From contig NZ_JAKSXZ010000097.1 in the NCBI RefSeq assembly GCF_022829465.1, forward strand, positions 62,001 through 126,000: 64,000 bases of DNA, read 5' to 3'. Both the position numbers and the translations under genes were made by a program. Below are positions 1 through 8,729 of this stretch, in pieces. This stretch comes from Methylobacterium sp. J-067. Lineage in GTDB: Bacteria; Pseudomonadota; Alphaproteobacteria; Rhizobiales; Beijerinckiaceae. Under the pieces are notes generated by a model. That model ran no database searches. It was not told the DNA's origin and worked only from the letters and a program-made list of their open reading frames with translations. Each line of letters opens with the position of its first letter. The first letter of the stretch is position 1.

Positions 1-91
1 CCTCCGAATTGTCGGTGATCCCCGCCGGCCTTGCCTCCATGACGGGGTTGAGGCGCGGGTCGGCATGGGCGGGCGGTGCGGGCGCGCTCAT
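1..91 (-). CDS. Sugar ABC transporter permease, second subunit (5' fragment)
   Basis: Only the first 30 codons are in the window; the gene continues beyond the left edge. The ATG overlaps the stop of the upstream permease gene in an ATGA arrangement, the usual sign of translational coupling between the two membrane subunits of a MalF/MalG-type importer. The visible N-terminus is Pro/Ala-rich and cytoplasmic in character, before the first membrane segment. Assignment as the MalG-like partner rests on position after the ATPase, binding protein and first permease, not on its own motifs. Confidence 0.6.
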   Translation of the reverse strand, partial: MSAPAPPAHADPRLNPVMEARPAGITDNSE

Positions 92-1044
92 CGGTCGGTT
101 TCCCCGGACTGCCAGGCCCTGCGCTGAAGGCCGAACCACGAGATGCCAATGGCGGCGAGCAGGAACGGCACCATGGCGGTGGCGATGGCCGCACCCTCGC
201 CCAGCGTCCCGGAGAGGATGCCGCGCTGGTACGAGAGGGTGGCCATCAGGTGCGTGGCGTTCACCGGCCCGCCGCGCGTCATCGCCCAGATCAACTGGAA
301 GTCGGTGAAGGTGAACAGCACCGAGAAGGTCATCACCACGGCGATGATCGGGGTGAGCAGCGGCAGGGTGATCCGCGAGAAGATCTGCCAGTTCGAGGCG
401 CCATCGAGGGTCGCGGCCTCGTAGAGCGAGGGCGAGACGGTCTGCAATCCGGCGAGCAGCGTGATCGCGATGAAGGGCACGCCGCGCCAGATGTTGGCGA
501 AGATCACGCAGGCGCGGGCCGTGTTGGGATCGCCGAGGAAGTCGATGTTGCCGTCGATGATCCCGAGATGCCGCAGCGACCACGAGATGATCGAGAACTG
601 GCTGTCGAAGATCCACCAGAACGCGATGGCCGAGAGCACGGTCGGCACCACGAAGGGGATCAGCACGATCGAGCGGATGATCGACTTGAACGGCATGTTC
701 TTGTTGAGCAGCAGGGCGAGATACAGCCCGACGCCGAACTTCACCACCGAGGCGACGGCGGTGTAGAGGCAGGTGTTGAACACCGACAGCCAGAACACGT
801 CGTCGTCCCAGAGCCATTCGTAGTTCTCGAGACCGATGAACACGCCCTCGCGGCCGATCCGCGTGTTGGTGAAGGACAGCCAGATGCCCTTCAAAAGCGG
901 ATAGGCCAGGAACAGGCCGAGGATCAGCGCGGTCGGCAGCATGAACCAGAAGCCCGCCCAGCCCCGGCTCGCCCGAAGGCGGGTCCAGGCCGAGCGGGTC
1001 GGGACCGCGACCGGGGCGGGCCGTGTCAGGGCGGTGTGCGCCAT
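88..1044 (-). CDS. Sugar ABC transporter permease, MalF/UgpA-like
   Basis: A 318-residue inner-membrane permease. After a basic N-terminus there are six hydrophobic segments, beginning with one around residues 30-50. Near residue 210 the EAA loop (YEAATLDGAS...FSRITLPLL) is clear; in this family it docks the ATPase. It is the third gene of an ATPase, binding protein, permease, permease set and lies 24 bp after the binding-protein stop. Family and architecture indicate a CUT1 carbohydrate (oligosaccharide, polyol or glycerol-phosphate) importer. Which sugar cannot be read from the sequence. Confidence 0.9.
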   Translation of the reverse strand: MAHTALTRPAPVAVPTRSAWTRLRASRGWAGFWFMLPTALILGLFLAYPLLKGIWLSFTNTRIGREGVFIGLENYEWLWDDDVFWLSVFNTCLYTAVASVVKFGVGLYLALLLNKNMPFKSIIRSIVLIPFVVPTVLSAIAFWWIFDSQFSIISWSLRHLGIIDGNIDFLGDPNTARACVIFANIWRGVPFIAITLLAGLQTVSPSLYEAATLDGASNWQIFSRITLPLLTPIIAVVMTFSVLFTFTDFQLIWAMTRGGPVNATHLMATLSYQRGILSGTLGEGAAIATAMVPFLLAAIGISWFGLQRRAWQSGETDR

Positions 1045-1068
1045 GGTCTCGCCTCCGGCCCTTGGGCG

Positions 1069-2379
1069 TCAGGTGTTGCGGAAGATGCGCTGGGCCGCGC
1101 GCTCGGCGTTCTTGATCGCGGTCTTCACGTCCTCGCGGCCGGTGCAGTGGCTCGCGAACATGTCGACGACGACGAAATCCGCCAGCACCGCCGCGATCCG
1201 CTCGCTCACCGGGGCGAGGCCGCCCGCCGCCAAGGAGCGCCGCCCGGCCTCGGCGAAGACCGCATTCTTCGGGTCGTTCGTCCAGATCGGGTTCTTGGGG
1301 TAGTTCGACAGCGGCTCGCAGAGGTAACCCTGCGCCGCCTCCAGCCACGGCCCGTAATTGGCGGCCTCCATCATGAAACTGATGAAGGCCTTACAGGCGT
1401 TCGGCGCCTTCGAGTATTTGAAGGCCAGGATCGGGAAGGCGAGCTGGAATTCGGTCGGCTTGCCAACGGGGCCGATGGGCCACACCGCGTGGTCCATGTC
1501 CTCGGCGAGCTTCGGGTTGTCCTTCTTGGCGGCGGCGTAGATCGAGATGCCGTTGTTGGTGAGGTAAAGGTCGCCCGCCAGGAACGCCTTGTTGTTCGAG
1601 GAATCGTTCCACGACACCGTGCCCGGCACGAAGGTCTCGTACAGGTTCTTGACGTATTCGAGGGCCTTCGCCGTCTCCGGCGAGTTGATGACGATCTTCT
1701 CGTTGGCGTCCACGAGGTTGGCGCCGTGCGACCACAGCGCCCAATGGCACCATGTGTTGCCGTCGCCCGTGGCGTGGCCCAGCGCGAAGCCCGCGGGGGT
1801 GTTGTTCTTCTTCAGACCCCGGCACAGTTCGAGGAAGCCCCCCGTGTCGGTGGGGAACTTGTCGAACCCGGCCTTCTTCATCGCCGAGATGCGATAGTTC
1901 GGATAGCCGCCGTTGAACGCGACGGGGATGGCGATCCACTTGCCCTTCACCTTGCCGTAGGCTTCCGCCGAGGGGAAGAACGGGCCGTACTTCTTGGCGA
2001 GCGACTCCGCGACATCCTCCAACGGCAGGCACTTGTCGGGGAATAGGGCAGGGAAGGAGAACAGCCCCCACACGAGGTCCGGCCCCTGGCCCGTGTTGGC
2101 GGCGACCGACGCCTTGGGCTGGATGTCGTCGAAGGATTCGTTGGTGACGGTGACCTTCACCCCCGTCGCCTTGGTGAAGGCCTCCACCAGCTTCATGAAG
2201 GCCTCGTCCTCGGCCGGGACGAAGCGCTTCCAGCGCAGCAGCGACAGGCTCGCCCCCGGCTCGGGCTTCCATTCCGTGGTCTGCGCCCAGGCTTTGGCGA
2301 AGCCGAGCAGGTCGCTTCCGGCGGCGAGGCCGGTCGCGGCGGCGCCGGCGAGGAGGGAACGGCGGTCGAGAGCGGTCAT
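1069..2379 (-). CDS. Extracellular sugar-binding protein, Tat-exported
   Basis: A 436-residue family-1 solute-binding protein that would capture substrate in the periplasm for the adjacent permeases. The N-terminus has a twin-arginine motif (DRRSLLAG) followed by a hydrophobic stretch and a likely AWA-QT cleavage near residue 32, so it is probably exported folded through Tat. The body has the look of MalE/UgpB-type proteins (WKRFVPAEDEAFMKLVEAF; GQGPDLVWG; IPVAFNGG). It lies 23 bp after the ATPase stop and 24 bp before the first permease. The ligand is unknown. Confidence 0.88.
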   Translation of the reverse strand: MTALDRRSLLAGAAATGLAAGSDLLGFAKAWAQTTEWKPEPGASLSLLRWKRFVPAEDEAFMKLVEAFTKATGVKVTVTNESFDDIQPKASVAANTGQGPDLVWGLFSFPALFPDKCLPLEDVAESLAKKYGPFFPSAEAYGKVKGKWIAIPVAFNGGYPNYRISAMKKAGFDKFPTDTGGFLELCRGLKKNNTPAGFALGHATGDGNTWCHWALWSHGANLVDANEKIVINSPETAKALEYVKNLYETFVPGTVSWNDSSNNKAFLAGDLYLTNNGISIYAAAKKDNPKLAEDMDHAVWPIGPVGKPTEFQLAFPILAFKYSKAPNACKAFISFMMEAANYGPWLEAAQGYLCEPLSNYPKNPIWTNDPKNAVFAEAGRRSLAAGGLAPVSERIAAVLADFVVVDMFASHCTGREDVKTAIKNAERAAQRIFRNT

Positions 2380-2402
2380 CGTAGGGTCTCCCTCGGGGCT
2401 GA

Positions 2403-3464
2403 TCAGCTCGGCAGGCGACGGCCGGTCCCGGCGTCGAAGAAGTGCACGCGGTTCGGGCGGAGCGAGACGATCTCGCCCGGCCGTTCGCTCACGCGCTCGC
2501 GCAGCACGCAGGTCATGTCCTGGCCGCCGGCCCGCACGGCCAGCATGGTCTCGGAGCCGGTGGGCTCCACCACCACCACCTCGGCGGCGAGACCATCGGG
2601 GGCGAGGTCGAAATGCTCCGGCCGGATGCCGAGGATCAGCGGCCGTCCCTCGCTTCCCGAGGGCGCGTCCTTCAGCGGGATCGTCAGCCCGCCCTCGGCG
2701 ACGAAGGCGAGATGGCCGTTCGACCGGACTTGGCCGGGGATGAAGTTCATGGCCGGCGAGCCGATGAAGCCCGCGACGAACAGGTTGTCGGGCCGGTCGT
2801 AGAGGTCGAGCGGCGGCCCGATCTGCTCCACGATCCCGTCGTGCATCACCACGATCCGGTCGGCCATGGTCATGGCCTCGATCTGGTCGTGGGTGACGTA
2901 GATCGTCGTCGTCTTCAGCCGCTGATGAAGCTCCTTGATCTCGGTGCGCATGGCGACGCGCAGCTTCGCGTCGAGGTTCGACAGCGGCTCATCGAATAGG
3001 AAGACCTGCGGGTCGCGCACGATGGCCCGGCCCATGGCGACGCGCTGGCGCTGCCCGCCGGACAATTGGCGCGGGTAGCGGTCGAGGAGGGGCGCGAGCC
3101 CCAGGATCTGCGCGGCCCTGGCGACGCGCTGATCGATCTCCGACGCCGCCGCCTTCCGGATGCGCATCGAGAAGGCCATGTTCTCGCGCACCGTGAGGTG
3201 AGGGTAGAGCGCGTAGTTCTGGAACACCATCGCGATGTCCCGCTCCTTCGGCGGCACATCGTTCACGACCCGCTCACCGATTCGGATTTCGCCGCCGGAG
3301 ATGTTCTCCAGCCCGGCGATCATGCGCAGAAGAGTCGACTTTCCGCAGCCGGACGGGCCGACGAGGATGACGAATTCGCCATCCCGAATGTCCACGGAGA
3401 CACCGTGCAAGACATTCGTCGAACCGAAAGCCTTGCGAACCTCGCGGATTCCCACCGAGGCCAT
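2403..3464 (-). CDS. Sugar ABC transporter ATP-binding protein, UgpC/MsmK/MalK-like
   Basis: A 353-residue ATPase that powers the transporter encoded downstream. Walker A (GPSGCGKST) is at residues 36-44, the Q-loop glutamine at 82, the LSGGQ signature at 134-138, Walker B with FDEP at 154-160 and the H-loop histidine at 192. After about residue 240 comes a TOBE-type C-terminal domain of the kind that contacts regulators in MalK. It is the first gene of the operon. A 138-bp gap separates it from the GntR-type gene upstream on the same strand and probably holds its promoter. Confidence 0.93.
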   Translation of the reverse strand: MASVGIREVRKAFGSTNVLHGVSVDIRDGEFVILVGPSGCGKSTLLRMIAGLENISGGEIRIGERVVNDVPPKERDIAMVFQNYALYPHLTVRENMAFSMRIRKAAASEIDQRVARAAQILGLAPLLDRYPRQLSGGQRQRVAMGRAIVRDPQVFLFDEPLSNLDAKLRVAMRTEIKELHQRLKTTTIYVTHDQIEAMTMADRIVVMHDGIVEQIGPPLDLYDRPDNLFVAGFIGSPAMNFIPGQVRSNGHLAFVAEGGLTIPLKDAPSGSEGRPLILGIRPEHFDLAPDGLAAEVVVVEPTGSETMLAVRAGGQDMTCVLRERVSERPGEIVSLRPNRVHFFDAGTGRRLPS

Positions 3465-3602
3465 GCTTCCTCCCGTGCAAGGCCGCTCTGACGGCGGCTC
3501 TGTCGGGCCAGTACAAAGGAGGTGCCCGGGGAAAGCAAGCTCTTGTCTGTGTTATTCGCGCGATTTGCCTACGCCCTGTCACCGAGTGCAACGCAGCGAA
3601 GG

Positions 3603-4385
3603 TTATTTCTCGTTTTTGTGCTTTGCGGTGAGTCCGCCGTGGTTCAGACGACGCAGGGAAACCTGAAGTCGTGCTTCCGCCGCCTTGATCTCGTTGAGCG
3701 CGCTGTGGGTGTAGTGGATATGCGCCTCGGCGGCCTCGCCTGCCTTCTCGACATCGCCGGCCAGCACGCAGGCGGTGATCTCCCGGTGCTGGGCATAGAG
3801 CCGGTCGCGCGTCTCCGGGCGGGCGAACAGCGTCTCGCGATTCTCGATCACGCCCTGGCGCAGCATACCGGACAGGGCGCGCATCGTGTGCAGCACGACG
3901 AGGTTGTGGCTCGCCTCGTAGACCGCGATGTGCAGGGCGACATCGGCCTCGGCCTCCTCCCGGTCGTTCCCCTGCTCGTGCGCGCGGTCGATGCGCTCCA
4001 TGCATGTCGCGAGGCGGTCCCGGTCCACCGCGCTCGCCCGTGCGGCGGCGAGTCGGGCGGCCATCCGCTCCGTTGTTGCCCGGAACTCCAGGTAATCGTC
4101 CACGACCTCCGCGTGGGAGGCGATCAGCGCGATCAGCGGGTCGGTGATCTCGCGGCCGAGCGGCGCCACCGAGCGGCCGGCGGGGGTCGAGACGATGAGC
4201 CCGTCCTTCTCCAGCATCTTGATTCCCTGCCGCAGGGTCGGCCGCGAGACGTGGAGTTGCAGGGCGAGGTCGCGCTCGGGAAGCAGCAGATCGCCGGGGC
4301 TCAGCGTCCCCTCGGCGATGAGGTCCTTCAGGTGGCGGGCCGTGCTTTCGGCCACGCTCTCGCCCTTGATGGGATCCTGCTCCAT
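3603..4385 (-). CDS. GntR/FadR-family (FCD) transcriptional regulator, LldR-like
   Basis: A 260-residue regulator: an N-terminal winged helix (LPERDLALQLHVSRPTLRQGIKMLEKDGLI) and a C-terminal FCD ligand-binding domain with histidines in helical context (AQHREITACVLAGD, AEAHIHYTHSALNEI). The upstream in-frame ATG at 4454 falls inside the inverted repeat between this gene and the lactate permease, so the ATG at 4385 is the preferred start. It is divergent from lactate permease and lactate dehydrogenase, which points to an LldR-like repressor relieved by lactate. PdhR or GlcC-like specificity is not excluded by sequence alone. Confidence 0.87.
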   Translation of the reverse strand: MEQDPIKGESVAESTARHLKDLIAEGTLSPGDLLLPERDLALQLHVSRPTLRQGIKMLEKDGLIVSTPAGRSVAPLGREITDPLIALIASHAEVVDDYLEFRATTERMAARLAAARASAVDRDRLATCMERIDRAHEQGNDREEAEADVALHIAVYEASHNLVVLHTMRALSGMLRQGVIENRETLFARPETRDRLYAQHREITACVLAGDVEKAGEAAEAHIHYTHSALNEIKAAEARLQVSLRRLNHGGLTAKHKNEK

Positions 4386-4452
4386 GCCCCACCCCAGCCT
4401 TCGGACCCCACGGACATCGCCGGATGAATCGCTTTGGGCAAATGCTATTTCC

Positions 4453-4485
4453 AATTGACGAGCTTGGTCAATTCATTTTACCAAG
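4453..4485. promoter_or_regulatory. Overlapping dyad operator between gntR-type regulator and lactate permease
   Basis: AATTGAC (4453-4459), a 7-bp spacer and GTCAATT (4467-4473) form a perfect inverted repeat. A second dyad, CTTGGT (4463-4468) N11 ACCAAG (4480-4485), overlaps it. Both arms of the first repeat contain TTGAC, which fits a -35 hexamer in each direction. FadR/GntR proteins often bind such palindromes; binding by the neighbouring regulator is inferred. Confidence 0.6.
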
Positions 4486-4585
4486 CCGCCGCCATCGGTC
4501 CAGCTAAGGTTAGCCGCATACACGCCACCTGCGGGAATGACGACCGGGGCCGCATCGCGACGATGCAAAAAGGGGAGGACAAGGC

Positions 4586-6274
4586 GTGACCTGGAACCAA
4601 GTCTACGATCCGTTGGCGAACACGTTCGGATCGACGGCGCTCGCGGCCCTGCCGATCATCGTCCTGCTCGGCGGCATCGGCCTCCTGCACATGAAGGCGC
4701 ATACGGCGGCGCTGCTCGGTCTCGTCACCGCCCTCCTCGTGGCGATCATCGGTTTCGGGATGCCGGCGCAGATGGCCGGCGCCACCGCCGCCTACGGCGC
4801 GGCCTTCGGCCTGCTGCCCATCGGCTGGATCATCCTCAACGTCATCTTTCTCTATCGGCTCACCGAGCAGACGGGGCAGTTCGACATCCTGCGCGATTCC
4901 ATCGCGGGCATCACGCCGGATCGCCGCCTGCAACTCCTCTTCATCGCCTTCTCGTTCGGCGCCTTCTTCGAGGGCGCGGCGGGCTTCGGCACGCCGGTCG
5001 CCGTCACCGCCGCGATGCTGATGGGCCTGGGCTTCACGCCGCTCGCCGCCGCCGGCCTTTCGCTCATCGCCAACACCGCGCCGGTCGCCTACGGAGCGCT
5101 GGGCGCACCGGTCATCGCCCTCTCGGCCGTCACCGGGCTCGATCTCCTCGAACTCTCGGCCATGATCGGGCGGCAATTGCCGTTCTTCTCGGTAATCGTG
5201 CCGTTCTGGCTGATCTGGGCCTTCGCCGGCCGCAAGGGCATGTGGGAAGTCTGGCCGGCGCTGCTCGTCGCGGGCGTCTCCTTCGCCGTCCCGCAATATC
5301 TCGTGTCGAACTTCCACGGCCCGTGGCTCGTGGACGTCATCGCCGCGATCTGCTCCATGGCGGCGCTCGCAAGCTTCCTGCGGGTGTGGAAGCCCGCCCG
5401 GATCTGGACCTCGACGGACACCGCGACCCCCGCCGGCGCAACCGCGGCCACCGCGCCCGTCGCCCCTGCCCGGACGCACAGCGCGGGCGCCGTGTTCCGC
5501 GCGTGGCTGCCCTGGCTGATCCTCTCGGTCTTCGTCTTCGCCTGGGGCACGCCGCAGTTCCGCGCCTGGCTCGACTCGCTCTTCATCTACAAGCTGCCGG
5601 TGCCGTACCTGCACAACCTCGTCTTCAAGGTGCCGCCGGTCGTCGCCAAGGCGCACAGCGAGGCGGCGGTCTATACCTTCAACATCCTCTCGGCGACGGG
5701 CACGGGCATCCTGTTCTCGTCCATCGTCGGCGGGCTGATCCTAGGCTTCAACCCGTTCAAGCTCGTGAAGGAATACGGGCGGACGGCCTACATCGTCCGG
5801 TACTCGCTCATCACCATCTCGGCGATGCTCGCGCTGGGCTACGTCACCCGCTACTCGGGCACCGACGCCACCCTCGGCCTCGCCTTCGCCCAGACGGGCT
5901 GGATCTACCCGTTCTTCGGGGCGATGCTCGGCTGGCTCGGTGTGGCGCTGACGGGATCGGACACGGCCTCGAACGTCCTGTTCGGCGGCCTGCAGAAGAT
6001 CACGGCGGAACAGCTCGGCCTGTCGCCGATCCTCATGGCGGCCTCGAACTCCTCGGGCGGCGTGATGGGCAAGATGATCGACGCGCAGTCCATCGTCGTG
6101 GCCTCCACCGCGACCCAATGGTACGGCGGTGAATCGAAGATCCTGCGCTACGTGTTCTTCCATTCGATCGCGCTGGCGTGCCTCGTCGGACTGCTGGTGA
6201 TGCTCCAGGCCTACGTGCCGCCCTTCACCGCCCTGGTTCCGCCCACGGTCGTCACCCCGGCGGTGGTCCACTGA
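4586..6274 (+). CDS. lldP: L-lactate permease
   Basis: A 562-residue polytopic membrane protein of the LctP/LldP family, which brings lactate (and often glycolate) into the cell by proton symport. Most of the length is hydrophobic, with more than ten membrane segments; conserved stretches such as FFEGAAGFGTPVA and SNSSGGVMGKMI are typical of the family. The start is GTG, preceded by a strong AGGGGAGGA ribosome site at 4571-4579. It is divergent from the GntR/FCD regulator and 76 bp upstream of lactate dehydrogenase, so transport and oxidation are probably co-expressed. Confidence 0.95.
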   Translation: MTWNQVYDPLANTFGSTALAALPIIVLLGGIGLLHMKAHTAALLGLVTALLVAIIGFGMPAQMAGATAAYGAAFGLLPIGWIILNVIFLYRLTEQTGQFDILRDSIAGITPDRRLQLLFIAFSFGAFFEGAAGFGTPVAVTAAMLMGLGFTPLAAAGLSLIANTAPVAYGALGAPVIALSAVTGLDLLELSAMIGRQLPFFSVIVPFWLIWAFAGRKGMWEVWPALLVAGVSFAVPQYLVSNFHGPWLVDVIAAICSMAALASFLRVWKPARIWTSTDTATPAGATAATAPVAPARTHSAGAVFRAWLPWLILSVFVFAWGTPQFRAWLDSLFIYKLPVPYLHNLVFKVPPVVAKAHSEAAVYTFNILSATGTGILFSSIVGGLILGFNPFKLVKEYGRTAYIVRYSLITISAMLALGYVTRYSGTDATLGLAFAQTGWIYPFFGAMLGWLGVALTGSDTASNVLFGGLQKITAEQLGLSPILMAASNSSGGVMGKMIDAQSIVVASTATQWYGGESKILRYVFFHSIALACLVGLLVMLQAYVPPFTALVPPTVVTPAVVH

Positions 6275-6282
6275 GCCGAACC

Positions 6283-6313
6283 GGACAGGGGGCGCCCATG
6301 GCGTCCCCTGTCC
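6283..6313 (+). promoter_or_regulatory. Strong intercistronic hairpin between lldP and lldD
   Basis: The stem pairs 6283-6296 with 6300-6313: 14 pairs including one G-U, closed by the three bases CAT. It begins nine bases after the lldP stop and ends 37 bases before the lldD start. No T-run follows, so it is more likely an mRNA stabiliser, processing site or partial attenuator than a full intrinsic terminator. Confidence 0.6.
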
Positions 6314-6350
6314 CCGTCGCGGGGATCGCGAGCGCCTGCGGAGTTTGATG

Positions 6351-7529
6351 ATGCGCCTTTCTCAGTGCCACTCGTTCCACGACTTCCGCCGCATGGCGAA
6401 GAGCCGCCTGCCCCGGCCGATCTTCGACTACATCGACGGCGCAGCCGACGACGAGGTCACGTACCGGCGCAACACCTCGTCCTTCGACAATTGCAGCCTC
6501 GTGCCCAACGTCCTGCGCGGCGTCGGCGACGTGGACATGTCGGTGACGGTGATGGGCCAGAAGCTCGCCATGCCGGTCTATTGCTCGCCGACCGCGCTGC
6601 AGCGCCTGTTCCACCACGATGGCGAGCGCGCCGTCGCGGCGGCGGCCGGCAAGTACGGCACGATGTTCGGCGTCTCGTCGCTGGGCACGGTGAGCCTGGA
6701 GGAGGCGCGACGGATCAGCGGCGGGCCGCAGGTCTACCAGTTCTACTTCCACAAGGATCGCGGCCTGAACCGCGAGATGATGGCCCGCGCCAAGCAGGCC
6801 GGCATCCAGGTGATGATGCTCACCGTGGACAGCATCACCGGCGGCAACCGCGAGCGCGACAAGCGCACCGGCTTCTCAATTCCCTTCCGCCTGACGCTCG
6901 GCGGGATGCTGCAATTCGCGATCCGGCCCGCCTGGGCGATCAACTACGCCACCCATGAGAGCTTCAAGCTTCCGCAACTCGACAACCACGTCGACATGGG
7001 CGGCGGCTCGCTCTCGATCAGCCGCTACTTCACCGAAATGCTCGACCCCAGCATGACCTGGGACGACGTCGCCCTCATGGTGCGGGAATGGGGCGGCCAG
7101 TTCTGCCTCAAGGGCATCATGTCGGTGGAGGACGCCAAGCGCGCGGTCGAGATCGGCTGCACCGGCATCGTGCTCTCGAACCACGGCGGCCGCCAGCTCG
7201 ACGGCTCCACCACGGGCTTCGACCAGCTCGCCGAGATCGTGGACGCGGTCGGCGACCGCATCGACGTCATCATGGATGGCGGCGTCCAGCGCGGGACGCA
7301 TGTGCTGAAGGCGCTCTCCCTCGGGGCGAAGGCGGTCGGCCTCGGCCGCTACTACCTGTTCCCGCTGGCTGCCGCGGGACGGCCGGGCGTCGAGAAGGCG
7401 CTCGGCCTGATGCACGCCGAGATCGAGCGCGACATGCGCCTGATGGGCTGCTCGTCCATCGCGGATCTGTCGCGGGACAACCTCCGCTTCACGAAGGATT
7501 GGGGCGTTCAGACGAGGCCGATGGCCTAG
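6351..7529 (+). CDS. lldD: L-lactate dehydrogenase (FMN-dependent, quinone-linked type)
   Basis: A 392-residue alpha-hydroxy-acid dehydrogenase that oxidises L-lactate to pyruvate at the membrane. The FMN-binding beta/alpha barrel shows the family signature with the catalytic histidine in SNHGGRQLD (near residue 277), the active-site tyrosine in YQFYFHKD, the arginine stretch GNRERDKRTG and the phosphate-binding DGGVQRGTHVLKALSLGA. TTG (6345), ATG (6348) and ATG (6351) are consecutive possible starts; GGAG at 6340-6343 gives the best spacing to 6351. It follows lldP, and its 3' end overlaps the convergent GNAT gene by 41 bp. Confidence 0.93.
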   Translation: MRLSQCHSFHDFRRMAKSRLPRPIFDYIDGAADDEVTYRRNTSSFDNCSLVPNVLRGVGDVDMSVTVMGQKLAMPVYCSPTALQRLFHHDGERAVAAAAGKYGTMFGVSSLGTVSLEEARRISGGPQVYQFYFHKDRGLNREMMARAKQAGIQVMMLTVDSITGGNRERDKRTGFSIPFRLTLGGMLQFAIRPAWAINYATHESFKLPQLDNHVDMGGGSLSISRYFTEMLDPSMTWDDVALMVREWGGQFCLKGIMSVEDAKRAVEIGCTGIVLSNHGGRQLDGSTTGFDQLAEIVDAVGDRIDVIMDGGVQRGTHVLKALSLGAKAVGLGRYYLFPLAAAGRPGVEKALGLMHAEIERDMRLMGCSSIADLSRDNLRFTKDWGVQTRPMA

Positions 7530-7989
7530 GCGCCACCTCGCTGCGTTCGACGAAGGGCAGGCGCAGGGTGAGCGTGTCGCCGTCCTCGCTCACCGCCTCG
7601 AAGCCGAGGCGGCGATAGAGGGCGAGCGCCGGGGCGCGGCGATTCACCTGAAGGCTCATCGTCCGCGCGCGCTGCCGCGCATGGGCGAGGGCTTCGGCGA
7701 GGAGCGATTGCGCGATCCCCCGGCGGGCGCGATCCGGCACGGTGCTGACGTTGCTCACGAAGGCGTCGCCGCCATTCTCCGGGCAGTAGATCGCCACCAA
7801 CCCGACGAGGCGATCCGCCTCCCAGGCCTCGAACCGCTCGGCGCGCCGGGCGAGCTTTTCGGAATAGTCCGCGATGCCGACGCGGGTTTCGAGCGGCGGG
7901 ACGAAGCTCGCGGAGCAGGCGGCGAGATGTTGGGCGATCTCCTCCGCATCCGAGCGGTTGCGGGTGATGCGCGGCGCGGGCCCGCTCAC
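7489..7989 (-). CDS. GNAT-family N-acetyltransferase
   Basis: A 166-residue single-domain acetyltransferase. The acetyl-CoA-binding core is visible as VSTVPDRARRGIAQSLLAEAL (motif A) and the C-terminal ALALYRRLGFEAV that closes most GNAT proteins. The GTG start overlaps the stop of the WbqC-like gene by GTGA, so it is the last gene of the four-gene glycan set. Substrate is unknown. Given the neighbours, N-acetylation of an amino sugar is a reasonable guess, but GNAT enzymes also acetylate peptides and drugs. Its end overlaps the end of lldD on the other strand. Confidence 0.8.
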   Translation of the reverse strand: MSGPAPRITRNRSDAEEIAQHLAACSASFVPPLETRVGIADYSEKLARRAERFEAWEADRLVGLVAIYCPENGGDAFVSNVSTVPDRARRGIAQSLLAEALAHARQRARTMSLQVNRRAPALALYRRLGFEAVSEDGDTLTLRLPFVERSEVAPRPSASSERPNPS

Positions 7990-8723
7990 GCGGCCTCGGG
8001 CAGGCCGGCGGGGGCGGCCTCGTGGCGGGCGAGAAGATCGCATTCGCCGAGCATCGCGCGCGTGCCGTCGCGCCCATTGAACATGAGAACGTCGATGATC
8101 GACAGCCACGGCACGAATTCCGCGCCGAATTGCAGATAGGCGAGGGGCCTCGCCTTCAGGAAGCGCAGGGTGATGCCGCGCGCTTCGAATTCCTGCGGAT
8201 CGTAGAGCGCGGTGCCGCCGATGGGGTTCACGTATGTCGTGGCCCCCAGGCGCTCGCACAGGCCGAGAACGCGATCCTGCTTGCGCAGGTCCGTGCGGCC
8301 CTCGATTTCGGAGGCGGTGAGGATCGGCGTGGCGATGCCGAGATGCGCGCAGGTGCGCGTCAGGCCCTCGCGGAGGTGGAGGAACAGGTTCTCCGCGCGG
8401 TGCCGCAGCACCGCCTCCACCAGGGGCATCGTCTCGGCGAAGAAGGGCGCACGGCGGTAGGCGCCCGCGATCTGCGCGCAGAGCTTGTCCGGGGCGAAAT
8501 CGCCCGCGACCTGCCGCTCGGCGATGTCGAGTTCGTCCGCGCCCCTGGCCAGCGGCAGGGTGAAGGTGACGGCCTCGCCGTCCCGCAGGAAGCGGTTGCG
8601 GTTGATCCAGCCCTTCTTCGTGTACTTCACCGCATCGTAGATCACGAAGCGATCCACGGACGCGATCAATTGGAAGTAGCCGATATACGGGAACAGATAC
8701 GGCTGCATGATCGCGACGCGCAT
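7986..8723 (-). CDS. WbqC-like family protein
   Basis: A 245-residue protein with the WbqC-family N-terminus (MRVAIMQPYLFPYIGYFQLI) and the conserved YDAVKYTKKGWINRNRFL segment. The family occurs in O-antigen, capsule and flagellin-sugar clusters; its biochemical activity is poorly defined. No signal peptide or membrane segment is seen, so it is probably cytoplasmic. It starts 6 bp after the aminotransferase stop and its own stop overlaps the GNAT start, consistent with one mRNA for sugar modification. Confidence 0.82.
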   Translation of the reverse strand: MRVAIMQPYLFPYIGYFQLIASVDRFVIYDAVKYTKKGWINRNRFLRDGEAVTFTLPLARGADELDIAERQVAGDFAPDKLCAQIAGAYRRAPFFAETMPLVEAVLRHRAENLFLHLREGLTRTCAHLGIATPILTASEIEGRTDLRKQDRVLGLCERLGATTYVNPIGGTALYDPQEFEARGITLRFLKARPLAYLQFGAEFVPWLSIIDVLMFNGRDGTRAMLGECDLLARHEAAPAGLPEAA

Positions 8724-8729
8724 GGCGGC

